Numbered from the stretch's first letter, positions 37,201-49,047 are shown. The stretch is 64,000 bases of DNA from Corbicula japonica (GCA_038501625.1 JAZAYU010000063.1:1013501-1077500); one strand, 5' to 3'. Translations and numbers: made by a program. Notes: generated by a model not told the origin, from the letters alone.

Positions 37201-40200
37201 AAAACGTTCATGTACACAAGCAACTGTCGTCGGCATTCCCAAGGCATTCACCTTATCTGGTTGAACGGTGTTATTAAACTAAGATTGATTACCAGTCTCA
37301 AATCTCAAGCATCTGATTGGCTGGAATGACAACCAATCACCATTTTAGCCAATCAGATGCTTAGGTTTTGAGACTGGTTTTATAATCTTATGCACTGGTC
37401 TCATGCAAAGTAATAGCAGAGATTTGCTTTTGTCAAGAACTTGATATATCTTATTCTGGGTTGATTGTCAAGGAATGGCTTTAAGGGAGACTTGGAAGAA
37501 AGCCTGACAGAAATTGTCCTGATTTCTCAATCTGCTTAACAAAAAAATTCCTTTCATATTTATATCAAAAATAAAGCACAAAACCAACTTAGGATAAACT
37601 TAAACCAAAAACAAATTTCTCAAAGTTTTGACAATTTATTTTAACCCTGTCATTGCACACTATATTGATTTACATCTGACAAGGTTAAGAAAACAGGGAA
37701 TTGAGAAAATATATGCCAAGTAAATAAAATATGAATATGAAAGAGAAATTCTTACACCAAGTATTTTATCAGCGTCTTTGTATTTCTCCATTTCATGCTG
37801 TCTTCTCCTTTCTTCCTCCTCCTCTAATTCTCTCAGTCTTTGTTCTTCTCTCAATCTCTCCTGTTGAAATACACAATGTAATAAGGTTTCTTACAGATTT
37901 ATTCAATCGATAGCCCTTTCCTACATATACATGCCTTTCTGGCATGGTCAATTAGTGTCGATCCAGATCAGCCACCATATCCGTGATGTCTGATCAGGAT
38001 CAACACTGTTCACTTTTTGATTCATTAGGTTACATGTATTTCTGACCAAAAAGAATGAATTTGTTTGCATGTGCAACCAGTGAAGATCCAGATCAGACAG
38101 CACATCCATGCAGTCTGATCAAGATTTGCACTGTTCCTGTTTTGGTCAGAAATAACCTTATAAATCAAAAAGCGAACACAGATGTGCCAGCTGATCTGAA
38201 CCTTGACTGTTTGCCCATGCCATAAAGGAATATGGAGGAACGGGTTAATATGATCAAAGCTCCTGATAAAATATTCCCTGCGCCTAAGGTTATAAAACTG
38301 AGCATGGAAACCAGTCTCAAATCTCAAGCATCTGATTGGCTGAAATGGTGAACAGTTGCCATTTCAGCCAATCAGATCCTTGAGATTTTAGACTGGTTTA
38401 CAATCTCAGTTTTATAACCGTCAGCCCTGATTATTGTTGTCATAAGAAAGACAATCCGACTAACAAATATTAAGAAACACAAAATTTAAGTAGACATTAC
38501 GTTTTCATCACAGAAAATTGAGCTCAAAGTCATGTTCTTTACTTCAAAAGCTGCAACACACAAAAATCAAGACAATTTTGAGAATACAAAAGGTTATCAG
38601 CTAAATTCATTTACCTCCTCTTCTTTCTGCCTCTGTAATCTTCTTCTCTCTTCTGAAATTATAAAAAATTTGTTTGGGCATAAAAACATCAACTAAGTCC
38701 TGTATATTTCAGCAAAGATAAATGTTGCTTTTCTCAGAAACCATAAAATCCAGGTATTACATGCAAGTCATAACTACATTCAAATAAAGGAGTTACTACA
38801 GTCTTTGCATAGAATCATAAAAATAAATCTGGAGACAAGTCTCAAATCTGACTAAAGGTTTTCTTTTATTGTTCTGCCCATTTTTGTTATCTGTATTTGG
38901 TCCAATAAACTTTGGTAATGTGTGCAATCTGGAGACCAGTCTCAAATCTCAAGCATCTGATTGACCAAAACGGTGATTGGTCGCCATTTCTGCCAATCAG
39001 ATGCTTGAGATATGGGACTGGTCTCTAATGATCTCGATCATGTATCAGCTGATGGACAAGCTGAGCTAAGTTGACAGGTTGCAGCTCGACAAATGCTGTG
39101 TTTAGCACTGTGTTTTTTGACATTACTCCAAGCATTCAGTACAGAGTACTGGAGTGTGCCTAGAGTCATGCTTAATGACTGCTTCCTGTGTGACAAACCA
39201 GTACACACAACTTTTCATGCCTTGTTGAAAAATGCAGAAGAGTATGGGTTTTGAACCCGGGACTTCCAGATTTGGAATCCAATGCTCTACCTCTAGACCA
39301 CTTTCCTCCATATGTGTTAAGCTTCAATTTTGAACCAGTTTTGTTCTTTTTTTACATACCTTCTTCTTCCATCATCCTTCTACGACTTTCATCGTCCAGT
39401 CTTTGCTTTTCCTTAAAAGAAATAAAACAATATACTTGTAATATAAACTTGGGCATGTTTATGATTCAATTCTGATTCATATAAACAATGTCTTTTTAGG
39501 TGTCCTCAACGAGATCTAGGATTTTGCTGTTATCATCATTTTACTACAATGTATAGAAACTCTTTTATTGTATGGAATAACTGCCCTTTACTATCGCTAC
39601 AGTACAGTTTGTCAAGCACTTCCAGTTATCAACCAGTTCTGGTTAACTTTTTTATTTCCTATCCCATGATTGAAATATTTCAGAAGAACAAGTGAAAATG
39701 TTTATTAAGTTGCAATGCATAGCATTTGAACTGAACATTGACAAACTCTGACCTTTGATCTACTGTTTACTTCTGGTCAAGCGCCGCATCAACTAAGGCT
39801 ATTCCAGATGCTCATGTGCAAAATTTGGCAATGCATAGCAGTTAAGTGTGACATTCATAACAAAAACTAAACTAAAATGACCTCAAAATGAAAAATTTTA
39901 ATTTGCAATACTGTGTTTAATCATGGTGTAACAATGGAAAGCAAAACCATGTGCATAAATATTTGCATTTTGTTTTTGTGGCAGTTTCACTGAAGCAAGT
40001 GATTCAACCTATTCCGGATCAGTAATTGTGAATCAACAGCTAGTGTGGATTCCAGAGTTGGAATTCTTTTCAAAGGATAAACTTGGAAATATAACTGATG
40101 CGAGAGACACTCAAAGTTAGAGGATGTGGCTGGTTAACCTATTGGTCATGTCCCATTATCTTTAGCACCCTACTTCAGAGATATCCAAGACAAAGGTGGT

Positions 40201-43200
40201 AAAGTGTTCTAAAAAGGTACTGGATCAACAGTATCTAGCAACCCACTATGGCTCCACAAAAATAAGGGGTAGTATTGTGCTACTATGTTGTTTTATCATT
40301 TCTACCCGATGTAAAAATGACTTTAATGTTGTATCAAATGCACTTAGTGAAATACCTGAAGGCTGTGCAATGGAACTTGTGATGTCATGAATGTTTTTCT
40401 GCTTTTGAAAATACTTTAATAAGAATAACTGCAGTTTGCATAGTTATGTTATTTTATTTATCACATATTATTTTCAAAATTATTTAAAACCCTTAGAAAG
40501 AAAACATGTGAAAATGTATTCGGCCTGTCAAAACCATTACCCAGCTATCAAATCTGACAGTCAAAAAACACATTGAGAGATATCCCCCAATTTTTATTCG
40601 GAACTGATTGAATTAACTGGAACTGGTTAAAATTAGTGTATCAATATTTGCCACATTTGTGAAAGTAAACACATGCGGAGACTAAATAATTGCATCATAT
40701 TTTTAGTAAGACATCTTGCATACTATAAGACAAAAAACAAAATTTTGATTATTGCTTAAAATATATTTTTCCACAAAAGATAAAAAGTTAAACGGAACTG
40801 GTTGACAAACTGTACCTAATACTTCAGTGATTATCACAAAAATACCTCTTGAAACTCTGCACACTATAGAGTTATACATACAAAAGACAACAAAGCAGTG
40901 GGCCACAAAGCAGTTGCAAATTTTATAAAAAAAATGTTTAGGTGGTTTTGCTGTTATCCACTTACAAACAGACTACATGGGAATTAAAACTTGCACATTT
41001 TCTTTTGGAAAAACTGGTAATACAGGTTTTATAAATTCCAAATCTATAACAGATGTTATAATGTTTTGTACATTGTGAATGGCTTACCTCATCTCTCTTG
41101 CGTCTTTCTTCATCTTTCAATCTTCTCAGTCTATCTCTCTCCCGCTGTGCTTCTTCTTCAGCCAATCTGTCCCTCTCAAGTTGTTCTGAAATATCACAAA
41201 ATCACAATAGTTATAACTTATTAACCCTTTCCTCCATTGATATGACTTTTATCACGTGCAAACAGTTCAGATCCAGATCAACTGGCACATCTGTGCTGTC
41301 TGATCTGGATCTTTACTGTTTGCATTTAGATTTATCAAATTATTTCTCACCAAGAACCAAACAGTGTAGATCCAGACCAGGCCTGAAGGTTATAAAGCTG
41401 AGATTGGAAACCAGTCTCAAATCTCAAGCATCTGATTGGCTGAAATGGCGACTGGTCGCCATTTCAGCCAATCAGATGCTTGAGATTTGAGACTGGTTTC
41501 CATGCTCAGTTTTATAACCTTGGCCACAGATGTTACAGTTAATCTGGTAATCTGGATCTACACTTGCCGCCTATGTGATAAAACACAAATATATGAAGTA
41601 AACAGTTAAAGTCTTTATCATCTGCATTATGCAAGAATTAATTTCTTTTTGGACAAGTTGGAGTAAAAAAGTTAAATCTTTGATGATATTCTTATGTTCT
41701 GGTAAAAATTAAAATACTTTATTACTGGAAATATTACCTATAACCTGAAAAATAAATATAGAAATTCATTTATTTGGCAGTAAGAATTATAATTTTGACA
41801 CTAGAACTATTGAATTAAACTTGCTGCAAGGGACCTAAATCATGAATGTTCAAAAGAAACCTATCTATTACTTAAAGTAAATTCATTCAACACTGGTCAA
41901 CAAGAGGCATATAAAAATTACATAAGAAACCAGTTTAGACAGTAATATGCCTGAACATCAACACTATAAGATCTAAGTATAAACTGCTGCATATGGAAGT
42001 CAAACGTTCTCAATATCTCTAAAAGCAAATCCTATAAAAGACAACAACAATAACTCACCTTGTCTCTCCCTCTCTTCATCTTCTTTATCCTTCAGTACAT
42101 CCAGACTGCTCTTCACGTTGCACAGCAACACTTCTATTTCCGGGAAAGCTACCCGAGACCCGGGTACTGCCCGCTTGCGTAGAAAATCTGCCCATTTTCT
42201 CCGTGAGAAATTCTTGCCATGAACTGCTTGAACCATCCATCTGCAACAAATTAATAAACAATGACTCAGCTTGTAGCAGAACCTTTTGTTCAATGATTTT
42301 CAATTAAAGGATTTAACACCAATCGAAAGTATTCTGAGCAAGATAATAAAAGCAAAATAGGAAAACTCTAGCTTGTGATTGGTCAATTTGCATTACTGGA
42401 ATCGATTCAACCAATTGTTTGCTCAGAATCATACAATGGTTTTCTTATCTTGGGTCATGGACTAACAGACAGGGATAGAATTCATTTACCATGCAAAAGG
42501 AACAAAAAATGCTCAACAGTACCTAAGCCTTGTTCCAATTTAACAAAACTCAAATGTCCTGCAAGGAGCAAGATTAAAGTAAAACACCTGTCAGTTGTAT
42601 TGGTAACATTAACCCTCATTCCCAGAGCAAGCAGGTAAATTCAGCATTCCTGCAAAAATCTCTTTGCAGGAAAATGTCTCTTTGTATTTTCTTAAGTGAT
42701 TGTATTCATTTCTTTGAAAAAAGTAAAGAATGTGCAAGAGTTACCTAGCTTGTTCTACAGTGATTGTGTCCCTTTGTTCCCTGTCCAACAGGGAGAACTC
42801 CCAGCGTAGATCTTGTAACAGAAAATATCTTCTATCCATCTCTTGCAAGAGGGCGAAGAGTTCATCCTGTGTGCATGTGTCCTGAGCTGCACAAACATAC
42901 TTCATGCTAGCAAGAACCTAGATGCAACAAAAAACAGATTTTTTTGTATCATGGAAACAGGTCTTCAATAATATAAATTATGATGTTGCATCATTTATAA
43001 ATATCACAACACAGAGTAGACATGCAACACTGCCTTGATAATATTAAAATACAATTTATAGTAATTCTTTCCTCCATATACGTGCATTTAATGCATGTGC
43101 GACCATCATAGATCCAGATCAGCCAGCACAGTTGTCTGATCAGGATGACAATGTTCCCTTTAGATCCATAATCTTATTCCTTAGTAAGACGTGACCAGTG

Positions 43201-46200
43201 CCAATCTGGATCTACATTGGTCGCACATGTGTTAAAATGCGTATATAAGGAGTATAGGGTTGAGTTGATTTGATTGAACCTAATGTTTTCAAATTCATTT
43301 CAACCTGGAGATCAAGGTTGTCTTAAACACGTGTGTAACAAGGGTTCTGAATAGGGATGGGGCCGAATATTCAAATATTCGGTTTGACAACGAATATTCG
43401 AACGAGATTTTAGGATTCGAATATTCGAGATTTTTTAATATAAGACTTAGTATGCTCTCATCCAAAAAGAATGTTAGATTAAAAATACTGGAGTTGTCCG
43501 TAATAAAATGCGTCAATACAGGCTCATAGACCACTTACAAGTAGGTAAATACAGCCCTTTCAAAAAATTACACGAACATTAATTGATCTTTTGTTCTCAA
43601 GGTTGAGCAGGGGGTAAACATCTTTTTCTCTGCCTTATTGTCGCATCAACCAAAATTGCAGGTGTACTTAATTGTTATAAAAACAAAGTGTCACAGCAGG
43701 TGGTGTTGTATAGGCCCTAATTATTGGACTGATTGCTTACTAGGGCGATGGATTAAAGCCTGTTTATTGTCACCCACGGTGCTAATTGGCAAGTTGACAG
43801 TTTGTTTTTCTTGCGATCACGGTATAGATTATCGATATTTTCATTCTGTCTTTTATGGGAAAAATTAGTAAATGAAATGCGACAATTATAAATCACGTGT
43901 GTTGAAATATAGACAAATTTGTTTCAATGGCAGTTTAATTTGGTTTTTGATCTTAGCTATGTCATTCCATAAAAATAGAACACAGTCTTCTTAAGAGTTC
44001 GTGCTGATCTAAATTTAGAATGCATCTCGGATTGTTGACATCAGCATCAGAGTCTATTCTTCAGTATAATATGCTATCCGTAAATAACAACAGACAATAC
44101 TAGTTTTGATTTAAACTTCTTTACTCAAGTCGTACATATTAAGATATTTAACAGGAATGAACAGCAAACACTGATACGATAACAATTATCAAAAGTGACA
44201 TATTTCGGATATTAAGAAAATTCGGACACGTTTAGTTTCTGGAAATTCTATCTCAACTCATAAAAGTCGAATAAAATTCGAATATTCGAATATATTCGAA
44301 TATGTCCGACGAATATTCGAATTAGGATTTTGGTATTCGATCCCATCCCTAGTTCTGAAAAATCCACGCATGAACCAAGGATTGAACCTGGGACCCCTCG
44401 CATGCCAGTCCGACGCTCTACCACGTCGCCATAAAAACTAGCTCTATGGCGAGATAGTACAACTACGGTACTAACTCAACCATAGCCGGGGTTACATACA
44501 CCCCCTCCAGATTGGAATTCGTCCTTGAATTTCCATTGAGTACAGAATTCACTTGTGGAGTGATCTCGAGGTGTTTTATCATCCTTAGCAGGCCCCAGGT
44601 TGGGCGCCATTTGTAACAAGGGTTCTGAAAAATCCACGCCTGAACCAAGGATTGAACCCGGGACCCCTCGCATGCCAGTCCGACGCTCTACCACGTCGCC
44701 ATAAAAGCTAGCTCTATGACCAGATAGTACAAGTGCGGTACTAACTCAACCATAGCTGGGTTACATATTAACATGTTAACAGATAAACTGTAAGGTAGAT
44801 CTGTATCCCACAAAGGTAAGAGTCAGAGTGCTGGAAAAAAACAGATGGAAAAGAGAAATGAAAAGGGTTTCGAGGGGTTTGGGAATTCATGCGTATTACT
44901 GTGAAATCGCTCACCAACCACTCACTCACTGAACCACACAATACAAGATACGTCACTGCCTACCTGGTATACAGTTAGGCAGTTGAATACATGTATACAC
45001 ATACACGGTGAGTAGACGATCACCAACACTGATGTAAGACGCAAGCTAGCATAAAATATTGCCTGGGTTACACATGGATCACCAACCTCACATACAAGCA
45101 AAATACTGATTAACTGATTGATTCTTGACACAAAACTATTTAACCATGGGTTGTGGCTGTTATCCAATGGGTGAACAGTGCAGATCCAGATCAGATAGCA
45201 CATCCATGTTGTGTGATCAGGATCTGCACTATTCTTTTTACATTTATTAGCTTATTTCTTACTTAAAATGTGCCCAGTGCAGATCCAGCTAGCATGGATG
45301 AGCTGGCTGATTTGGATCTACACTGGTTTCACTACGTTAAAATCATATATATGAAGTAAAAGGTTAATCCAAACATGTTGCAGACACCAAAAATGTTATT
45401 CAAACCTGTGGATAGCTGATTCCACCCATCCTGATGTCACCATGGAGACTCTGTATCTCATGGGGAGTTAACTCCCCTTTATCGTGCCGGTCATTCTGTT
45501 TAAATACATGTTTCAAAACGGCTGCACCATCTTCAACCAACATATCTCCCTGTAAACCTCCCATTGCTTCTGTCTGTAGGTAGTTTACCTGCAATAATTA
45601 TGAATAACTAGAATTATCACTGAAAGTGATTAAATACCCCCACATGTGTGCTTGATATTTTAACTGGGACTGCTTCGAATCAATGGCATAATGTGCTCCA
45701 CTTTCAATCCAAAGTGTCGTCTTCGCAGTAGCCACATATACAGCAAGTTTTATCACAATATCTCATTCCTTCTAAATTTATTGAGCAGAAACAGTTTGAA
45801 TATGTTAGTAACAGTGACCTTTACTTAACTTTTATCTAACAACTGTGTGCCAAAATTGTTTATATATGTGAAGCTATTCATGAGAAATCGTCCAGAAACC
45901 ATTTTTTCTATTTTTAGTAACAGTGACCTTGACCCCATCAGGCCCAATTTCAATACCAAGTTTCGTCTTCACAGACACTACCTATATAGCAATTTTCATC
46001 ACAATATCTCATTCCGAACCAAAGTAATTGAGCATATACAGTTTTTTTTCTATTTTTAGTAACAGTGACCTTGACCCCACAGGCCTTACTTTGAATCCCA
46101 AAAGTCATCTTCACAAAAACCATCAATTCACCAAATTTCATTTAAGAATCTCATTCCAAGCTATAGTTACTGAGTGGAAATGCAGTTTTGAAGTTTAAAT

Positions 46201-47623
46201 AACAGTGACCTTGACCTTTAACCCACAGGCCCCAAAGTCAAACCTAACCTGTATCTTGTTATGTTACATCTGTGTCCCAAAAAATAATTAAATCTATGAA
46301 GTATTTCAAGAGTTATCGTCTAGAAACAAGTTTTCTATTTTAAGTAACAGTGACCTTGACATTAACCCCACAGGCCCCAAAGTCAACTCGACCTTTATCT
46401 TCTGATGTTACATTTATTTACCAAAAAACGATTTAATCTGTGAAGTGTTTTATGAGTTATCATCCAGAAACCATTTTTCTATTTTAAGTAATACTGACCT
46501 TGACCTTGACCCCACCAACCCTAAAGTCGAACCTGACCTGTATCTTGTGATGTTACACCTGTGTACCAAACATTTTTAAAATATTTGATGCCTTTCAGGA
46601 GTTATTGTCCGGAAAGCATTTTCCTATTTTTAGTAACAGTGACCTTGACACTGACCCCACCAGCCCCTAAATCGAACTTGACCTGTATCTTATGAAGATA
46701 TACCTGTGTACCAAAAATTATTTAAATCTGTCAAGCCTTTCATGAGTTATCATCCGGAAACGAAGAATCCGACCGACAGACCGACCGACCGACAGACAAG
46801 CTCACTCCTATATACCCCCTCAAACTTCGTTTGTGCGGGTATAATAATATTGAAGGTTGAAAATGATAATTAATGAGATTAATGACTCATTGCTTCATTA
46901 GGCCATAAACAATTCACTAGTGAAAATTGGATCCTCCATCACCTTGCGGTCCAAAATACTCACAGACTGGACACAATCTAATTCTTTGCGAGTATTTTTT
47001 ATTGCTGTGACCATATGCTCGTTATATCATATTTATTTGACAAACTAACAACAATTACATACCATTATCAAGATCGGAAACCCTTAAGTTACTTGCCCAA
47101 ACTACTAGATATTTACCAGTTGTAAGTTTGTCAAATAAATATAATATGTAAAAGTTGTATAATAATATAATTTCAATCAGGTAGAGTCTAGTCACTGTAA
47201 GCTGGAGGTCAGAGGTTAGAATCCTGGTCGAGGCTACACATTTCACCCAAAAACTGCCACAATGGGAAGGATTCACAGGTAGAGAATGTTCTAAAAATAG
47301 ATTCCCAGATAAGAACTGACCACAATAACAGTTGCTAGTTGGGCAAGCATTTGCCCTACCTGATATTATTTGTGAAGAGTTTGCATTACAAGCAGCAAGT
47401 ATTCTCATGATTTATCTGTAACAAAAAGTATTTGAGCTAATAAACAATGTTGTTATGGTATATGTAATTGATGTAATTGTTACTCTTGGTAAATGAAATG
47501 GACATGCATGTGTAGTAACATTTTATTGGTGGAAATTGGACGATAGAAAATCACCTAGATCCCTTACCTGATACAAATACTCACGCACAGGTGATTTCCA
47601 GTTTATTTTTTGTATCAAAGTAC
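28237..47623 (-). CDS. EF-hand-like, coiled-coil protein with a dynein stalk/microtubule-binding-like C-terminus
   Basis: Exons in order: 47623-47568, 45588-45406, 42917-42745, 42240-42059, 41185-41088, 39411-39360, 38652-38615, 37860-37756, 34339-34207, 33346-33179, 32752-32472, 31786-31601, 28437-28237 (stop). All phases agree; about 617 residues are visible and one earlier exon is needed. Residues 1-195 carry degenerate EF-hand pairs (DRHDKGELTPHE; LLDREQRDTITVEQ). About 195-400 is a Glu/Arg-rich coiled coil (EERRRLQRQKEEE, RELEEEEERRRQHEMEKYKD). About 396-489 is a long helix ending in QPPAVVHTVMTATFLLLG, and 490-551 includes KIPMAAARRAKELL and DVSAGAATFFVF. These align in order with the CC1, NPP-VM-LLG, IP and S-A-A-WV-AM landmarks of the dynein heavy-chain stalk and microtubule-binding domain. 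No AAA+ Walker motifs are present and the tail (552-617) is Ser/Thr/Pro-rich and basic. A ciliary or microtubule role is inferred. I do not recognise a named orthologue. Confidence 0.82.
29357..29600. mobile_element. P2 element
   Basis: Nearly full-length, well-preserved copy (CCCTTTCCTCCATATATACA to GGAGGGAAGGGTTA) in the last intron of the EF-hand/dynein-stalk-like gene. No obvious flanking duplication beyond CCTGTTT near both ends. Confidence 0.85.
30620..30740. mobile_element. Degenerate P1 element
   Basis: CCAATTTGTCG and CCAATCAGAAGC blocks with decayed ATAACCT ends show an old copy. It also lies in the last intron of the minus-strand gene. Confidence 0.6.
32236..33085. mobile_element. 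Two diverged P2 elements flanking an exon
   Basis: Copies at about 32236-32442 and 32868-33085 sit on either side of the exon at 32472-32752, the nearer only about 30 bp from it. Both have lost parts of their arms. Confidence 0.7.
36213..37390. mobile_element. Nested foldback cluster: P1, 800-bp TIR element, inner hairpin, P1
   Basis: P1 copies lie at 36213-36319 and 37270-37390. Between them is an 800-bp element with about 60-bp inverted ends (36472-36533, starting ACACCGTTTCAACCCGATAA; 37210-37271). Just inside its left end is a second inverted pair (36535-36590 and 36706-36760, containing ATCAGACTCTAGTGTTAACA). No coding sequence. All of it is in the intron between exons 37860-37756 and 34339-34207. 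Confidence 0.8.
37908..38250. mobile_element. P2 element, internally rearranged
   Basis: The left end (CCCTTTCCTACATATACATG) and right end (GGAGGAACGGGTTA) are present, but the middle contains an extra GATCCAGATCAG-bearing block, as if two copies recombined. It starts about 50 bp upstream, in gene orientation, of the exon at 37860. Confidence 0.75.
38287..38420. mobile_element. P1 palindromic element
   Basis: Full-length with almost perfect arms; lies between the P2 copy and the short exon 38652-38615. Confidence 0.88.
38925..39035. mobile_element. P1 palindromic element with decayed ends
   Basis: The CAGTCTCAAATCTCAAGCAT and CCAATCAGATGCTTGAGA arms remain; the ATAACCT termini are lost. Confidence 0.75.
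39105..39312 (-). mobile_element. tRNA-derived SINE
   Basis: On the minus strand the head (39312-39240) reads GGTCTAGAGGTAGAGCATTG (A box), a CCA anticodon-like loop, and CCGGGTTCAAAACCC (B box). The T-stem is imperfect, so it is not a functional tRNA. The tail runs to about 39105. It lies close to the exon at 39360. Confidence 0.75.
41222..41608. mobile_element. P2 element interrupted by a P1 element
   Basis: P2 left half 41222-41380 and right half 41525-41608 are separated by a complete P1 copy at 41387-41520. P1 was therefore mobile after this P2 copy inserted. Confidence 0.85.
43064..43262. mobile_element. P2 element, internally deleted
   Basis: Carries ATGCATGTGCGACC and GATCCAGATCAGCCAGCACA arms with a shortened centre. 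Confidence 0.75.
43352..44351. mobile_element. hAT-like non-autonomous element, 1000 bp, with 8-bp target duplication
   Basis: Ends TAGGGATGGGGCCGAAT and ATTCGATCCCATCCCTA are inverted repeats, followed inwards by multiple CGAATATTCG palindromes. It is flanked exactly by GTTCTGAA at 43344-43351 and 44352-44359; 8-bp duplications are the hAT signature. No transposase frame. It has split a tRNA-derived SINE, whose GTAACAAGGGTTCTGAA edge is on the left and body on the right. Confidence 0.88.
44352..44765 (-). mobile_element. tRNA-derived SINE, tandem pair
   Basis: Two copies of a tRNA-like head on the minus strand (about 44430-44360 and 44705-44630): TGGTAGAGCGTCGG (A box), GCATGCGAGG, GGTTCAATCC (B box). 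A body segment (44500-44620) lies between them. The Ala-like loop is inferred; stems do not fold as a real tRNA. Open frames here are SINE-derived. Confidence 0.8.
45158..45366. mobile_element. P2 element, diverged
   Basis: GATCCAGATCAGATAGCACA and TTTGGATCTACACTGG arms remain. It ends 40 bp from the exon at 45406. Confidence 0.7.
45601..46855. mobile_element. Tandem-repeat element with AACAGTGACCTTGACC units
   Basis: Six or more units of roughly 130-150 bp, each with TAACAGTGACCTTGACC and a GAGTTAT(C/T)(A/G)TC block. The array ends in GACCGACAGACCGACC and a CCCCCTCAAACTTCGTTTGT GCGGG hairpin-like terminus. The left end has TTAAATACCCCCACATGTG. A second copy in the opposite orientation is at 53735-54485. 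Confidence 0.8.
46856..47567. other. Intron sequence with a tRNA-like SINE
   Basis: A plus-strand segment (about 47175-47350) has GTCACTGTAAGCTGG and a B-box-like GGTTAGAATCC, typical of a tRNA-derived SINE. The 117-codon minus frame at 47055-47408 is its complement and not a gene. Confidence 0.6.
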
Positions 47624-48815
47624 CTTATTTGCAGAAACATGTGTAAACCCTTTCTAGTTTATACCGTTTTCTCATGAAAAGTTTACTAATTTTAAGATAT
47701 TTCCCTTGGTTATTTTTTCTTCAAGTTTATGTATATATAATGTAACTGTTGCCCCATTCATTGAACTTATGGAAAGCATCAGTCTGCAGAATGCGCCTGA
47801 TAGAAACTGTAACGTATATACATATCATGACCACTTCAATATCTATAGCTCAAAATCATACCATCACAACAAGCGACACTACAGTGTAGGTAATATTTTT
47901 TGTTAATTTAATTAACTTAATTAAGGCATATTCATTGCAATTTCACTGTTAGATTATATATATATAAAGATTGTTTTTTTATACTTTAAGAAATATCTAG
48001 CAAATTGAACTGATGTAATTAAAAAAATTAAATCATAATAAATTATTAATTCTATTCAACAACAATTTACAGCAGGTAAGTTTGTTATACATCCAATATT
48101 CAGTCTTTGTCCGTAATAAATAAGTGTGTAAATCTCTGATAACATTATATTAACATTATTTAGCTACAGAACTCTATTGATGTTATTTCTGATAAGTGAG
48201 CCAAAAGACACCTCCTCGGAACTCGAACATAGTTGCATGAAAAAGTTCAAAGTTATTGGAACAGCATAACACCAAGTTTTAAAGCCACTTGCATCAAAAG
48301 CTGTATCATTTGTTTGGTTAACTACCGGGGACTGTTAGTTGTAAAATGCAAGTAGCTTCATTATAGTTGTATTACCTTTTGCTAGGATTAAAAACGAACA
48401 AATGAAAAATATGTGATGTAACAATACAGTGCATATATTGTTATTAATTAAACACAAATTTATGACATCAAATTACAAACTTGTTGTTCCAGACTAATAT
48501 GTTATTAATTGCACTGTATAAATACTAATAAAATGATAACAAATATTCTTTTATTTTTATTCCTTTTTACATTTTAGGCATCTTTTTGAATGCTCAGATA
48601 TAATTTCTTGAGCGATATTAATCATCTGCATCATCACTTTGGGAACTTTTTATCATATGCTCTATAGCCATTGTTTAAATTTCTTGCCCAACCTTCTAGA
48701 TAATGTGCACCACGTGATACACATTAACAGATATTTACTACGTAGTCATGAATCTCTCCTATAGTAAATTATCCTTGGCGCTTCTTTGGGTGAAGCATAG
48801 GCTTTCGAATCAGAC
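47624..48815. other. First-intron candidate, AT-rich
   Basis: No repeat family or conserved exon recognised. A 66-codon plus frame (47706-47906) has no recognisable domain. Confidence 0.5.
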
Positions 48816-48864
48816 CTGGGCAGTCCCTTGCAGAGTTTTGCCAGGTAAATTTGAAATGTCTCAT
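48816..48864 (-). CDS. Possible first coding exon of the EF-hand/dynein-stalk-like gene
   Basis: ATG at 48864 starts MRHFKFTWQNSARDCP and runs to CCAG|gtctga, phase 1, which is the phase required by the exon at 47623 (joint codon GGT). An in-frame stop lies upstream, so this ATG would be the start. With it the whole CDS is 1905 nt (634 aa). A competing overlapping frame (ATG 48895, 49 codons) makes this tentative. Confidence 0.35.
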
Positions 48865-49047
48865 AACAGTTGGGAGGAATGTAGTAAATTAGCATTTCAG
48901 TAATATGACTCAGTTTTAGGGGCTGAGGGGTTGTGAAAGCATCAATAAAATCGTTTAAGACATCAATAAAATGACAACTATGATTAAAGTAAAATTACCG
49001 ATTTGAGCAAAGAATAACACGACGCAAACTAAAGTAAATTTAATCTT

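Noticed and set aside
39240..39312. Functional tRNA gene (CCA anticodon-like loop)
   Set aside because: The T-stem has mismatches and the acceptor stem cannot be closed; the downstream body marks it as a SINE.
47055..47408. 117-codon minus-strand frame as a secreted Cys-containing protein
   Set aside because: It is the complement of a tRNA-like SINE (B box at about 47213) and has no splice links to the neighbouring exons.
48746..48895. 49-codon minus-strand frame starting MLIYYIPPNCYETFQ
   Set aside because: It overlaps the candidate first exon in another frame, ends in a phase that does not join the next exon, and has no recognisable homology. It is kept only as an alternative.
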